A DNA stretch of 6,244 bases from Ramlibacter sp. (GTDB lineage: Bacteria > Pseudomonadota > Gammaproteobacteria > Burkholderiales > Burkholderiaceae). Made by a program: the position numbers and the translations under genes. The notes below the pieces were generated by a model. It saw only the letters and a list, made by a program, of their open reading frames with translations. It ran no database searches and was not told the origin of the DNA. Positions 1 to 6,244 of this stretch are shown in pieces. The stretch is taken from the NCBI GenBank assembly GCA_014376915.1, contig JACMQP010000271.1:1-6244 (forward strand), written 5' to 3'. Within the stretch, counting starts at the first letter, position 1. The number at the start of each line of letters is the position of its first letter.

Positions 1-163
1 AAGCCACCTGGTCGAAGGGCGGCAGGACATCGTCCGCGGCCGCGAGGGCCTGGTCTACGGCCAGAGCGTCACCGACGGCTGCATCGGCTGGGACAGCACC
101 GTGGCCGTCGTCAGCCAGCTTGCCGCCGCCGTGCGCGCGCGGCGCGCGTTGGGCGCCGCATGA
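1..163 (+). CDS. 3-deoxy-7-phosphoheptulonate (DAHP) synthase, class I, C-terminal end (5' truncated)
   Basis: This is the last 53 codons of a gene that begins before the window; the first full codon is at base 2 and the stop TGA is at 161-163. The enzyme condenses phosphoenolpyruvate and erythrose 4-phosphate to DAHP, the first step of the shikimate pathway, in the cytoplasm. The visible tail has the conserved C-terminal blocks of the AroF/AroG/AroH family: SHLVEGRQ at the start, YGQSVTDGCIGW in the middle, and a closing helix ending AVRARR, as in Escherichia coli AroG. The feedback-inhibition residues lie in the missing N-terminal part, so the Phe-, Tyr- or Trp-sensitive subtype, and hence the symbol, cannot be decided. 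Its stop overlaps the start of the next gene in an ATGA, implying translational coupling. The family call is secure. Confidence 0.93.
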   Translation, partial: SHLVEGRQDIVRGREGLVYGQSVTDGCIGWDSTVAVVSQLAAAVRARRALGAA

Positions 164-1068
164 GCGCGCCCGGCAAAAAAGCCATCAGCGCCGGCGCGTT
201 CGCCACGCTGCTGCTGATCGCCCTGATGATGGGCGCCAACCACGTGGCCGCGCGGATCGCCTTCAACAACGGCGTCGACGTCGCCACGGCGGTGGTGTTT
301 CGCAGCGCCGTCACGGCGTTGGTGATCGTGGCCATCCTCGCCGCGCAAGGCGTGCGTGTGACCTTCACGCCGCGCCACAAGCGCATGCTGCCGGTGATCG
401 GCCTGCTGATCGGCGTCCAGAGCCTGTGCCTGTATTCCGCCGTGGCGCGGCTGCCGGTTGCGCTGGCGCTGCTGGCCTTCAACACCTACCCGATCTGGAC
501 GGCGTTCTGGTCCTGGGCCATCTACCGGCATCGGCCCGAGCGGCCGCTGCTGGTCGCGATGCCGGTCATCCTGGTCGGCCTCGCGCTGGCGCTGGACGTG
601 TTCGGTGCCGCTTCCGGGCTCGGCGCGCAGGGCCAGTGGGCGAGCATCGGCGCCGGCGTCGCCTTCGCGCTGACGGCGGCCGCCACCTTCGGGCTGGCGC
701 TGGTGATCACGCAGCACGAAGCCGGCGACGTCGACGGCCGGGTGCGCACCGCGACGACCATGACGCTGGCCGGACTGGTGGCGCTGGCCATGGTGGCGTC
801 GCAAGGCGGCTTCCATTTGCCGCAGGCGCCGGCCGGCTGGGGCGGCCTGTTCGCCCTCACTTTTCTTTACGGCACCGCTTTCACCGTCCTGTTCACCGTG
901 CTGCCGCGCCTGGGCGTCGTCGGCAACTCGGCGATCATGAACGTGGAGCCGGTCTTCGCGCTGGTCCTGGCCTGGCTGGTCCTCGGTCAGGCGGTCGCGC
1001 CGATCCAGGTGGTCGGCGCCCTGATCGTCGTCGGCACCGTGATGCTGCTGGGGATGCGCAGGCGCTAG
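160..1068 (+). CDS. DMT-superfamily EamA-type transporter (first copy)
   Basis: A 302-residue inner-membrane protein of the drug/metabolite transporter superfamily, which usually export amino acids, metabolites or toxic compounds. About ten hydrophobic helices can be read, roughly at residues 12-31, 42-62, 77-93, 98-122, 131-147, 161-183, 197-214, 227-248, 255-276 and 281-298, the usual 5+5 EamA duplication. Each half carries the family's typical block near its fourth helix: LLAFNTYPIWTAF at about 104-116, and NVEPVFALVLAWLVLGQ at 261-277. The length is typical. The start ATG overlaps the DAHP synthase stop by 4 bases and lacks a clear Shine-Dalgarno site, so translation is probably coupled. 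The substrate cannot be told from sequence. Co-transcription with DAHP synthase makes an aromatic metabolite conceivable, but that is inference only. Confidence 0.9.
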   Translation: MSAPGKKAISAGAFATLLLIALMMGANHVAARIAFNNGVDVATAVVFRSAVTALVIVAILAAQGVRVTFTPRHKRMLPVIGLLIGVQSLCLYSAVARLPVALALLAFNTYPIWTAFWSWAIYRHRPERPLLVAMPVILVGLALALDVFGAASGLGAQGQWASIGAGVAFALTAAATFGLALVITQHEAGDVDGRVRTATTMTLAGLVALAMVASQGGFHLPQAPAGWGGLFALTFLYGTAFTVLFTVLPRLGVVGNSAIMNVEPVFALVLAWLVLGQAVAPIQVVGALIVVGTVMLLGMRRR

Positions 1069-1104
1069 CCCCGGATTCTGGTGATTTTCCCCTCCATCGA
1101 TTGA

Positions 1105-2418
1105 ATGAACTCCTCCATGCAAGCTCTTTCCCTGACCCGCTGCGCTGCTGCCGTTGTCCTGTGTTTCGCCACCTGCGCCAGCGCCCTGGCCGCGCCCGAC
1201 ACGCGCATCGCCGCGCTCGCCGCCGCCCAGAAGCAGCCACTGCTCGATTCGCTGTCGCAGTTCGTCGGCATCGAGTCCGGCAGCCGCGACCGCGAGGGCC
1301 TCGACCGGCTGGCCACCCTGATTGCCGACAGGTTCCGGGCGCTCGGCGCCGAGGTGGAACTGATCGAGCCGGGCAGCCCGGCGTCACCCGAGGTCTACCG
1401 CATGGAAGACACGCCCGAGAAGATCGGCAAGATGATGAAGGCCACGTTCAAGGGCACCGGCACGAAGAACGTCATGCTGATCGCCCACATGGATACCGTG
1501 TACCTCAGGGGCATGCTGGCGAAACAGCCGTTCCGCATCGAAGGCGACAAGGCTTTCGGCCTGGGCATTGCCGACGACAAGCAAGGGATCGCGGTGATCC
1601 TGCACGCCGTCACCATGCTGAGGCAGCTGGGCTTCAGCGAATACGGCACGCTCACGGTGCTGGTCAACGGCGACGAAGAGATCAGCTCGCCCGGCTCCCG
1701 CGCGATGATCACGCGCCTCGCCTCTCAGCACGACGCCGTGCTGTCGCACGAAGGCGGCTACATCACCGACGACAAGCTGTCGCTGGCGACGGCGGGCATC
1801 GGCGCGGCCTCGCTCAAGGTGCACGGCAAGGCCTCGCACGCCGGCTCTGCGCCTGAGCGGGGCGTCAACGCCTTGTACGAGCTGTCGCACCAGGTGCTGC
1901 AGATGCGCGACCTGTCCGACCCGGCCACCGGTATGAAGATGAACTGGACCCTCAGCAAGGCCGGCACCAATCGCAACGTGATTCCCGCCGAAGCCACCGC
2001 CGAGGCCGACGTGCGGGTCACCCGGGTCGCCGACTACGACCGGATCGAGAAGCTGATGATGGAGCGGGTCAAAAAGCAGCTCGTGCCGGAAGCCAAGGTG
2101 GAACTGCGGTTCGAACGCCGCCGGCCGCCGTTGGAGAGCAGCGCCGCGTCGCTCGCCATGGCCAGGCATGCGCAGGTGGTCTACGCCGAAATGGGCCACA
2201 AGCTGGGCGCTGACGACAAGGTCGCCGGCGGCGGCACCGACGCCGCATTTGCCGGACTCGGCACGAAGGCTGCCGTGGTCGAACGGTTCGGCCTGCAAGG
2301 CTTCGGCGCCCATTCGAACGACGCCGAGTACGTGCTGATCGATTCGATCGAGCCCAGGCTGTATTTGGTCACACGGATGGTGATGGACATTGCGCGCGGG
2401 AAGGTCGGCGCCAACTGA
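1105..2418 (+). CDS. Exported M20-family metallopeptidase, glutamate carboxypeptidase (CPG2-like)
   Basis: A 437-residue zinc hydrolase that aligns well, from memory, with Pseudomonas carboxypeptidase G2, which removes C-terminal glutamate from folates and N-acyl-glutamates. Predicted di-zinc ligands are all present: His128 in AHMD, Asp157 in GIADDK, Glu192 in GDEE, Glu216 in SHEGG and His403 in GAHSND; Glu191 is the expected general base. The lid/dimerisation domain spans about 230-340, with GKASHAG (His245) and NVIPAEA. GGGTDAA lies at 375-381. The N-terminus looks like a Sec signal peptide: Arg12, a hydrophobic stretch at 13-29, and probable cleavage after ALA (residue 29), so the enzyme should act in the periplasm. 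There is no lipobox. The ATG at 1105 follows an in-frame TGA directly. ATG 1117 would also leave a usable signal peptide, and neither has a good ribosome site. It lies 36 bases after the transporter, so probably the same operon. The exact substrate is unproven. Confidence 0.92.
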   Translation: MNSSMQALSLTRCAAAVVLCFATCASALAAPDTRIAALAAAQKQPLLDSLSQFVGIESGSRDREGLDRLATLIADRFRALGAEVELIEPGSPASPEVYRMEDTPEKIGKMMKATFKGTGTKNVMLIAHMDTVYLRGMLAKQPFRIEGDKAFGLGIADDKQGIAVILHAVTMLRQLGFSEYGTLTVLVNGDEEISSPGSRAMITRLASQHDAVLSHEGGYITDDKLSLATAGIGAASLKVHGKASHAGSAPERGVNALYELSHQVLQMRDLSDPATGMKMNWTLSKAGTNRNVIPAEATAEADVRVTRVADYDRIEKLMMERVKKQLVPEAKVELRFERRRPPLESSAASLAMARHAQVVYAEMGHKLGADDKVAGGGTDAAFAGLGTKAAVVERFGLQGFGAHSNDAEYVLIDSIEPRLYLVTRMVMDIARGKVGAN

Positions 2419-2426
2419 CCCGCCTG

Positions 2427-3524
2427 TTATTCCGCGATCATGAACGGCACGCGAGGCGCGACAGCGCACATCAGCTCGTAGCCGACAGTGCCCGCCGCCA
2501 GCGCAATCTCGTCGATCGCCAGCACCACGCCCTTCGGTCCGCGACCCCACAGCGTGACGTCGCTGCCGAAGCCGGCATCCGGCACCGGCGTCAGGTCCAC
2601 CGTCAGCATGTCCATGCTGACCCGGCCCACCAACCGGCAGCGGACGCCGTCGACCAGGATCGGCGTTCCGGTGGTGCAGTGGCGCGGGTAGCCGTCGGCA
2701 TAACCGCAGGCCACGATGCCGATGCGCAGCGGCGCATCGGCCGTGAAGCTCGAGCCGTAGCCGACCGTGTCGCCGGCGGCCAGCGTCTGCAGGCCGATGA
2801 TCCGGCTGGCGAGCGTCATGGCCGGCTGCAGTTCCCAAAGCGCGCTGTCGTGGCCGGGGTAGTCGGGCGAACTGCCGTAGATCGCGATGCCGGGACGGAT
2901 CCACTCGCCCCGCACGCCGGCCTCGTCGCCATGGCGCAGGGCACCGGCACTGTTGCTTAGGGACCGCTCGCCCGGCAGGTCGTGCGTGATGTCGGCGAAC
3001 ACCTGCAGCTGGTGCGCGATGCCGCGCGCGCCGTCGGCGTCGCTGAAATGGGTCATCAGCGAGATTTCGTCGACCTGGGGCAGCGCGTCGAGCCGGGACC
3101 AGGCCGCCCGAAAGCGGGCCGGCGTGAAACCCAGCCGGTTCATGCCGGAGTTCATCTTAAGGAACACACGGTGCGGCTGGTGGGTCTTGTGCATCGCCAG
3201 CATGTCGATCTGCTGGTCGCAATGCACTGCATGCCAGAGGTTCAGGCGCGAGCACAGCTCCAGGTCGCGGGCCTCGAACACACCCTCCAGCAGCAGGATC
3301 GGCCCGCGCCACCCAAGGGCCCGGAGCCGCTCGGCTTCGTGCAGGTCCAGCAGCGCGAAACCGTCGACGCCGCGCAGGCCGTCGAACACGCGCTCGATGC
3401 CGTGGCCGTAGGCGTTGGCCTTGACGATGCCCCACACCCGGGCGTCGCCGGCGGCCCGCCGCATCCGCGCAAGGTTGTGGCGCAGCGCTTCGGTATGCAC
3501 GGTGGCGAGGATCGGGCGGGGCAT
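2427..3524 (-). CDS. alr: Alanine racemase, PLP-dependent
   Basis: A 365-residue cytoplasmic enzyme that interconverts L- and D-alanine, providing D-alanine for peptidoglycan. The N-terminal TIM barrel carries the PLP-binding lysine, Lys35, in VKANAYGHG. The C-terminal domain carries the second catalytic base, Tyr256, in VGYGSSF. Other family residues are visible: Lys123 (the carbamylated lysine of Bacillus Alr) and Arg130 in [13 protein letters not shown], Arg210 in RPGIAIYG (contacts the PLP ring nitrogen), and Met304-Asp305 in RVSMDM. The length is normal for the family. The start (ATG, complement of 3522-3524) leaves a usual N-terminus just ahead of the first barrel strand; only a weak AAAGA lies upstream. 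It is the only - strand gene, divergent from lplT and tail to tail with the peptidase. Sequence alone cannot separate a biosynthetic Alr from a catabolic DadX, but no dadA neighbour is seen, so alr is preferred. Confidence 0.96.
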   Translation of the reverse strand: MPRPILATVHTEALRHNLARMRRAAGDARVWGIVKANAYGHGIERVFDGLRGVDGFALLDLHEAERLRALGWRGPILLLEGVFEARDLELCSRLNLWHAVHCDQQIDMLAMHKTHQPHRVFLKMNSGMNRLGFTPARFRAAWSRLDALPQVDEISLMTHFSDADGARGIAHQLQVFADITHDLPGERSLSNSAGALRHGDEAGVRGEWIRPGIAIYGSSPDYPGHDSALWELQPAMTLASRIIGLQTLAAGDTVGYGSSFTADAPLRIGIVACGYADGYPRHCTTGTPILVDGVRCRLVGRVSMDMLTVDLTPVPDAGFGSDVTLWGRGPKGVVLAIDEIALAAGTVGYELMCAVAPRVPFMIAE

Positions 3525-3562
3525 GGGGTCTTTGTCAGGCAGGTTTCAGGAGCGATTTTGTC

Positions 3563-3592
3563 ATTACAGCGCGTGATATAACCCGTTGTCGT
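3563..3592 (-). promoter_or_regulatory. Candidate sigma-70 promoter for alr
   Basis: Reading the - strand, ACGACA (complement of 3587-3592, four of six matches to TTGACA) is followed after 18 bases by TGTAAT (complement of 3563-3568, five of six matches to TATAAT). Transcription would start near 3556 and leave a leader of about 30 bases before the alr ATG. It was found by eye in one of the few AT-rich stretches of the window, so chance is not excluded. Confidence 0.35.
3574..3582 (+). promoter_or_regulatory. Candidate extended -10 promoter for lplT operon
   Basis: TGATATAAC fits the extended -10 pattern TGnTATAAT with one mismatch. No good -35 lies 16-18 bases upstream, which extended -10 promoters tolerate. 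Transcription would begin near 3589, giving a leader of about 64 bases before the lplT ATG at 3653. The element lies within the spacer of the opposing alr promoter candidate. Confidence 0.4.
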
Positions 3593-3652
3593 CAGGAGAC
3601 AGTCACCACAATCGCGCGGGCGCAAGCCGACCCGCGCCGCACGCCACCCAGA

Positions 3653-4936
3653 ATGAAGCGCGGTTTTTACACCCTCATGTCGGCCCAGTTCTTTTCGTCG
3701 CTGGCCGACCAGGCGCTTTTCGTTGCGGCAGTGGAACTGATCAAGGGCAGCGGCGGCGCCGAATGGCAACGCGCGGCCCTGGTGCCGATCTTCGCGCTGT
3801 TCTATGTGATCCTCGCACCGTGGCTCGGCGCCTTCGCCGACGCCTATCCCAAACGCAATGTCATGTTCGCTAGCAACGCCGTCAAGGTGATCGGCTGCGT
3901 GACGATGCTCGTGGGCGTCCATCCGTTGATGGCCTATGCCATCGTGGGCCTCGGCGCGGCGGCGTACTCGCCGGCCAAATACGGCATCCTCACGGAACTG
4001 CTGCCGGCGTCGCAGCTGGTCAAGGCCAACGGCTGGATCGAGGGCCTGACCATCGCTTCGATCATCCTGGGCATCCTGCTGGGCGGGCAGCTGGTCGGCC
4101 ACGTGGTCGCGGACAGGCTGCTGGCTTTCGACTTCCCGTTCATCGACACCGGCATCGACACGCCGCCCGAGGCCGCGATCTTCGTGCTGATCTTCATCTA
4201 CATGCTGGCCGCCTGGTTCAATACGCGGATCCCGCTGACCGGCGTCGAGATGCGGCCGATTCCCAAGAATCCGCTGGAGCTGGTGCCGGACTTCTGGACC
4301 TGCAACTCGCGCCTGTGGAACGACAAGCTGGGCCAGATCTCGCTGGCGACCACCACGCTGTTCTGGGGCGTGAGCGGCAATCTGCGCTACATCATCCTGG
4401 CCTGGAGCGCTGCGGCCCTGGGCTACAGCACCACGCAGGCCTCGTCGCTGGGCGGCGTGGTCGCCATCGGAACCGCCGTCGGTGCGGTGATCGCCTCGGT
4501 GCGGATGCGCCTCGACACGGCGACCCAGGTACTGCCGCTGGGCATCGTCATGGGCTTGCTGGTGGTCATGATGATCTTCATCAACAACGTCTGGGTGGCG
4601 GCGCCTTTCCTGATCCTGATGGGCGGTATCGGTGGCTACCTGGTGGTGCCGATGAATGCGCTGCTGCAGCACCGCGGCCACAACCTGATGGGCGCGGGCC
4701 GCTCGATCGCGGTGCAGAACTTCAACGAGCAGGCCTGCATCCTGGCCCTGGGCGCGTTCTACAGCCTGTCCACCGGCATGGGCCTGTCGCCTTTTGCCGC
4801 CATCACCGCCTTCGGTTCGGTGGTCGCCGTCTGCATGTGGCTGATCATGCGCTGGCACCAGAGCAACTGCGTCAAGCACAAAGAAGAAATCGACCACCTG
4901 CTGGTGATCGCAAGGCACGACAACCTGCATGGCTAA
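3653..4936 (+). CDS. lplT: Lysophospholipid transporter LplT (MFS)
   Basis: A 427-residue major facilitator protein that flips lysophospholipids, mainly lysophosphatidylethanolamine, across the inner membrane for re-acylation. Twelve hydrophobic segments can be read, about 9-30, 41-64, 70-90, 92-112, 128-152, 173-192, 228-250, 262-283, 292-311, 313-335, 358-378 and 380-400. Hallmarks shared with E. coli LplT are AAAYSPAKYGIL at 102-113, LVKANG at 122-127, LFWG at 236-239, VVPMNALLQ at 331-339 and SIAVQN at 351-356. By alignment from memory, Asp19, Lys109 and Arg245 match E. coli Asp30, Lys120 and Arg236. It is longer than E. coli LplT (397) through a loop near 155-172 and a charged tail after 400. 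No clear ribosome site precedes the ATG. The partner acyltransferase Aas is not in the window. It overlaps the next gene by 8 bases. Confidence 0.95.
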   Translation: MKRGFYTLMSAQFFSSLADQALFVAAVELIKGSGGAEWQRAALVPIFALFYVILAPWLGAFADAYPKRNVMFASNAVKVIGCVTMLVGVHPLMAYAIVGLGAAAYSPAKYGILTELLPASQLVKANGWIEGLTIASIILGILLGGQLVGHVVADRLLAFDFPFIDTGIDTPPEAAIFVLIFIYMLAAWFNTRIPLTGVEMRPIPKNPLELVPDFWTCNSRLWNDKLGQISLATTTLFWGVSGNLRYIILAWSAAALGYSTTQASSLGGVVAIGTAVGAVIASVRMRLDTATQVLPLGIVMGLLVVMMIFINNVWVAAPFLILMGGIGGYLVVPMNALLQHRGHNLMGAGRSIAVQNFNEQACILALGAFYSLSTGMGLSPFAAITAFGSVVAVCMWLIMRWHQSNCVKHKEEIDHLLVIARHDNLHG

Positions 4937-5855
4937 GTTTTTCCGGGGGGCGCCAGCCCTCTGGCCGGTGATGGCCCTGATGCTCAACGCCCTGGTCTGG
5001 GGCGTCTCCTGGTGGCCGTTCCGCCAGCTGCAGTCGCAAGGCCTGCATCCGCTCTGGTCCACCTCCCTGATCTACCTGCTGTCGCTGGCCTGCCTGCTGG
5101 CCGTCCGGCCCGGCGCGCTGCGCGCCTTCGCCGGCCAGCCGCTGCTGTGGCTGCTGATGGTGGCGGCCGGCCTCACCAACGTCGGCTTCAACTGGGCGGT
5201 GACCGTCGGCGACGTGGTCCGCGTGGTGCTGCTGTTCTACCTGATGCCGGCCTGGACTGTGCTGCTGGCCTGGCCATTGCTCGGCGAGAAGCCAACTGCC
5301 GTCGCGCTGGCCCGGCTGGCGCTGGCGCTGGCCGGCGTGTTCACGGTACTCAACGCCGGCGCCGGCGGCTGGCCCGTTCCGCGCGAGGCGGCCGACTGGC
5401 TGGCGCTGCTGGGCGGCTTCAGCTTTGCGCTCACCAACATTCTGCTGCGCAAGCTCCAGCACGCGCCGGCCGAGGCCCGCATCGCCGCGATGTTCGGCGG
5501 CGGCGCGCTGATGGCGCTGGCGGCGGGCCTGCTCGGCGTGGCGCAGGGCATCGTCAACCTGCCACCGCCGCCCAGCATGGACTGGGCCGGCGTGGCGATC
5601 GGCCTCGGGCTGGCGTTCCTGGTCGGCAACGTCGCATTGCAGTACGGTGCCGCCCGTCTGAGCGCGCACACCACGGCGCTGGTGATGCTGTCGGAAGTGA
5701 TCTTCGCCAGCGCGTCATCGGTGGCGCTGGGCGCGGCGGAACTGACGCCGCGCACCTGGGTCGGGGGTGCGTTGATCCTCGCTGCTGCGGCGTGGTCGGC
5801 CTGGCCCGAGCGCACGGCGCCCACGCCCGCGCCATCGGCGCAAAATAGGACATGA
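4929..5855 (+). CDS. DMT-superfamily EamA-type transporter (second copy)
   Basis: A 308-residue inner-membrane permease with about ten hydrophobic helices and the 5+5 EamA duplication. The first-repeat block [20 protein letters not shown] lies at 102-121. The second repeat has VMLSEVIFA at 252-260 and a closing helix at about 277-292, followed by a short polar tail rich in Pro and Ala. The N-terminal [11 protein letters not shown] (24-34) is typical of one EamA subgroup. It is clearly different in sequence from the transporter at 160-1068, so it is not a recent duplicate. The start ATG lies inside the last codons of lplT (8-base overlap); an AAGG 13 bases upstream is too far for a strong site, so coupled translation is likely. 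Its end overlaps the peroxidase start by 4 bases. The substrate is unknown. Confidence 0.9.
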   Translation: MAKFFRGAPALWPVMALMLNALVWGVSWWPFRQLQSQGLHPLWSTSLIYLLSLACLLAVRPGALRAFAGQPLLWLLMVAAGLTNVGFNWAVTVGDVVRVVLLFYLMPAWTVLLAWPLLGEKPTAVALARLALALAGVFTVLNAGAGGWPVPREAADWLALLGGFSFALTNILLRKLQHAPAEARIAAMFGGGALMALAAGLLGVAQGIVNLPPPPSMDWAGVAIGLGLAFLVGNVALQYGAARLSAHTTALVMLSEVIFASASSVALGAAELTPRTWVGGALILAAAAWSAWPERTAPTPAPSAQNRT

Positions 5856-6244
5856 CCACCGTTCACGATTTTTCCGCCCGCGCCATCGATGGTCGCACCG
5901 TGCCGCTGGCTGAGTTCCGCGACAAGGTGCTGCTGGTGGTGAACACCGCCAGCGCCTGCGGCTTCACGCCGCAGTTCGCTGGGCTGGAGGATCTGCACAG
6001 GGAATACGGCCCCAAGGGACTGGCCGTGATCGGCTTCCCGTGCAACCAGTTCGGTTCGCAGGACCCGGGCAGCAACGCCGAGATCGCGCAGTTCTGCCAG
6101 CTCAATTACGGCGTCAGCTTCCCGATGATGGCCAAGGTGGACGTCAACGGACCGGCCGCCGACCCGCTGTTCGCGTGGCTGCGCACCGAGGCCCCTGGCC
6201 TGCTTGGCAGCAAGGCGATCAAGTGGAACTTCACCAAGTTCCTG
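5852..6244 (+). CDS. Glutathione-peroxidase-family thiol peroxidase (3' truncated)
   Basis: The first 131 codons of a GPx/BtuE-family enzyme, of about 160 usual, cut by the window end. It reduces hydrogen peroxide and organic hydroperoxides. No signal peptide is visible, so it should be cytoplasmic. Visible signatures are [11 protein letters not shown] (31-41), with peroxidatic Cys36 where animal enzymes have selenocysteine; [10 protein letters not shown] (61-70); and WNFTKF (125-130). The catalytic tetrad Cys36, Gln70, Trp125 and Asn126 is complete. Cys64 and Cys82 match yeast Gpx3, where Cys82 is the resolving cysteine, so thioredoxin rather than glutathione is the likely reductant (inference). 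The ATG overlaps the preceding stop as ATGA; AGGA sits only one base upstream, too close for a normal ribosome site, so coupling is likely. It is the third gene of the lplT operon within this window. Confidence 0.95.
   Translation, partial: MTTVHDFSARAIDGRTVPLAEFRDKVLLVVNTASACGFTPQFAGLEDLHREYGPKGLAVIGFPCNQFGSQDPGSNAEIAQFCQLNYGVSFPMMAKVDVNGPAADPLFAWLRTEAPGLLGSKAIKWNFTKFL

Noticed and set aside
1081..1104. A 7-codon GTG-started mini-frame ending TGA just before the peptidase ATG, as a possible leader peptide
   Set aside because: There is no ribosome site, no regulatory codon run and no attenuator-like hairpin; it is too short to support.
1069..1104. Terminator between the first transporter and the peptidase gene
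   Set aside because: The 36-base gap has no inverted repeat and only a short T run, so read-through is the simpler view.
55..1122. A 355-codon - strand open frame opposite the first transporter
   Set aside because: His/Gln/Arg-rich composition without domains, opposite a clear EamA protein.
1105..1190. Possible lipoprotein signal on the peptidase, from Cys20 and Cys24
   Set aside because: The residues before these cysteines (VVL-C and FAT-C) do not fit a lipobox, and an ALA-A signal peptidase I site follows; an ordinary Sec signal fits better.
120..1856. A 578-codon + strand open frame spanning the first transporter and the start of the peptidase
   Set aside because: It is extremely rich in Arg, Ala and Gly, has no recognisable domain, and runs out of frame across two well-supported genes. 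This is a typical shadow frame in GC-rich DNA.
1384..2904. A 506-codon - strand open frame that could look like an alr extension
   Set aside because: It overlaps alr in a different frame and is antisense to the peptidase catalytic core. It shows no motif, so it is a shadow.
3586..3873. A 95-codon + strand open frame upstream of and overlapping lplT
   Set aside because: It is out of frame with lplT, has no motif and no ribosome site, and most of it overlaps the conserved LplT N-terminus.
3242..5062. A 606-codon - strand open frame opposite lplT and part of alr
   Set aside because: Its product is a His/Gln/Asp/Arg-rich sequence with no family signature, and it is antisense to strongly conserved LplT. 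Its length reflects the scarcity of stops in GC-rich DNA.
160..5855. The two EamA transporters as a duplication repeat
   Set aside because: They share only fold-level features; their sequences differ throughout and no nucleotide repeat is visible, so they are distant paralogues.

Overview
The window is a compact, GC-rich bacterial chromosome segment. It holds four complete-looking + strand genes, one complete - strand gene, and two genes cut by the window edges. Alanine racemase next to and divergent from an LplT-type lysophospholipid transporter, the strong GC bias at third codon positions and the protein sequences all suggest a betaproteobacterium of the order Burkholderiales (Oxalobacteraceae or Comamonadaceae-like). 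This placement is an inference from remembered gene order and protein style, not from a database search. No tRNA, rRNA, CRISPR array, insertion sequence or phage gene is visible, and nothing in composition suggests recent transfer. This looks like a core-genome neighbourhood.

Left block (1-2418, + strand). The last 53 codons of a class I DAHP synthase (first step of aromatic amino acid synthesis) overlap by 4 bases the start of a ten-helix EamA/DMT-family exporter. After a 36-base gap comes an exported M20-family metallopeptidase that closely resembles Pseudomonas glutamate carboxypeptidase G2 (CPG2). The three genes are spaced like an operon, but no shared pathway is evident.

Middle (2427-3652). 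Alanine racemase (alr) lies on the - strand and supplies D-alanine for peptidoglycan. It ends only 8 bases from the end of the peptidase gene (tail to tail). It diverges from lplT across a 128-base intergenic region that contains plausible, overlapping promoters for both directions.

Right block (3653-6244, + strand). lplT (inner-membrane lysophospholipid flippase), a second and different EamA/DMT transporter, and a glutathione-peroxidase-family enzyme (cut by the window end) overlap one another by 8 and 4 bases, so they almost certainly form one transcript. The peroxidase has Cys36, Cys64 and Cys82, the same arrangement as yeast Gpx3, which suggests a thioredoxin-dependent peroxidase. A link between phospholipid recycling and lipid-peroxide repair is a tempting but unproven reading of this operon. 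I found no clearly novel system; the findings are modest observations on operon logic, promoters and enzyme subtype.
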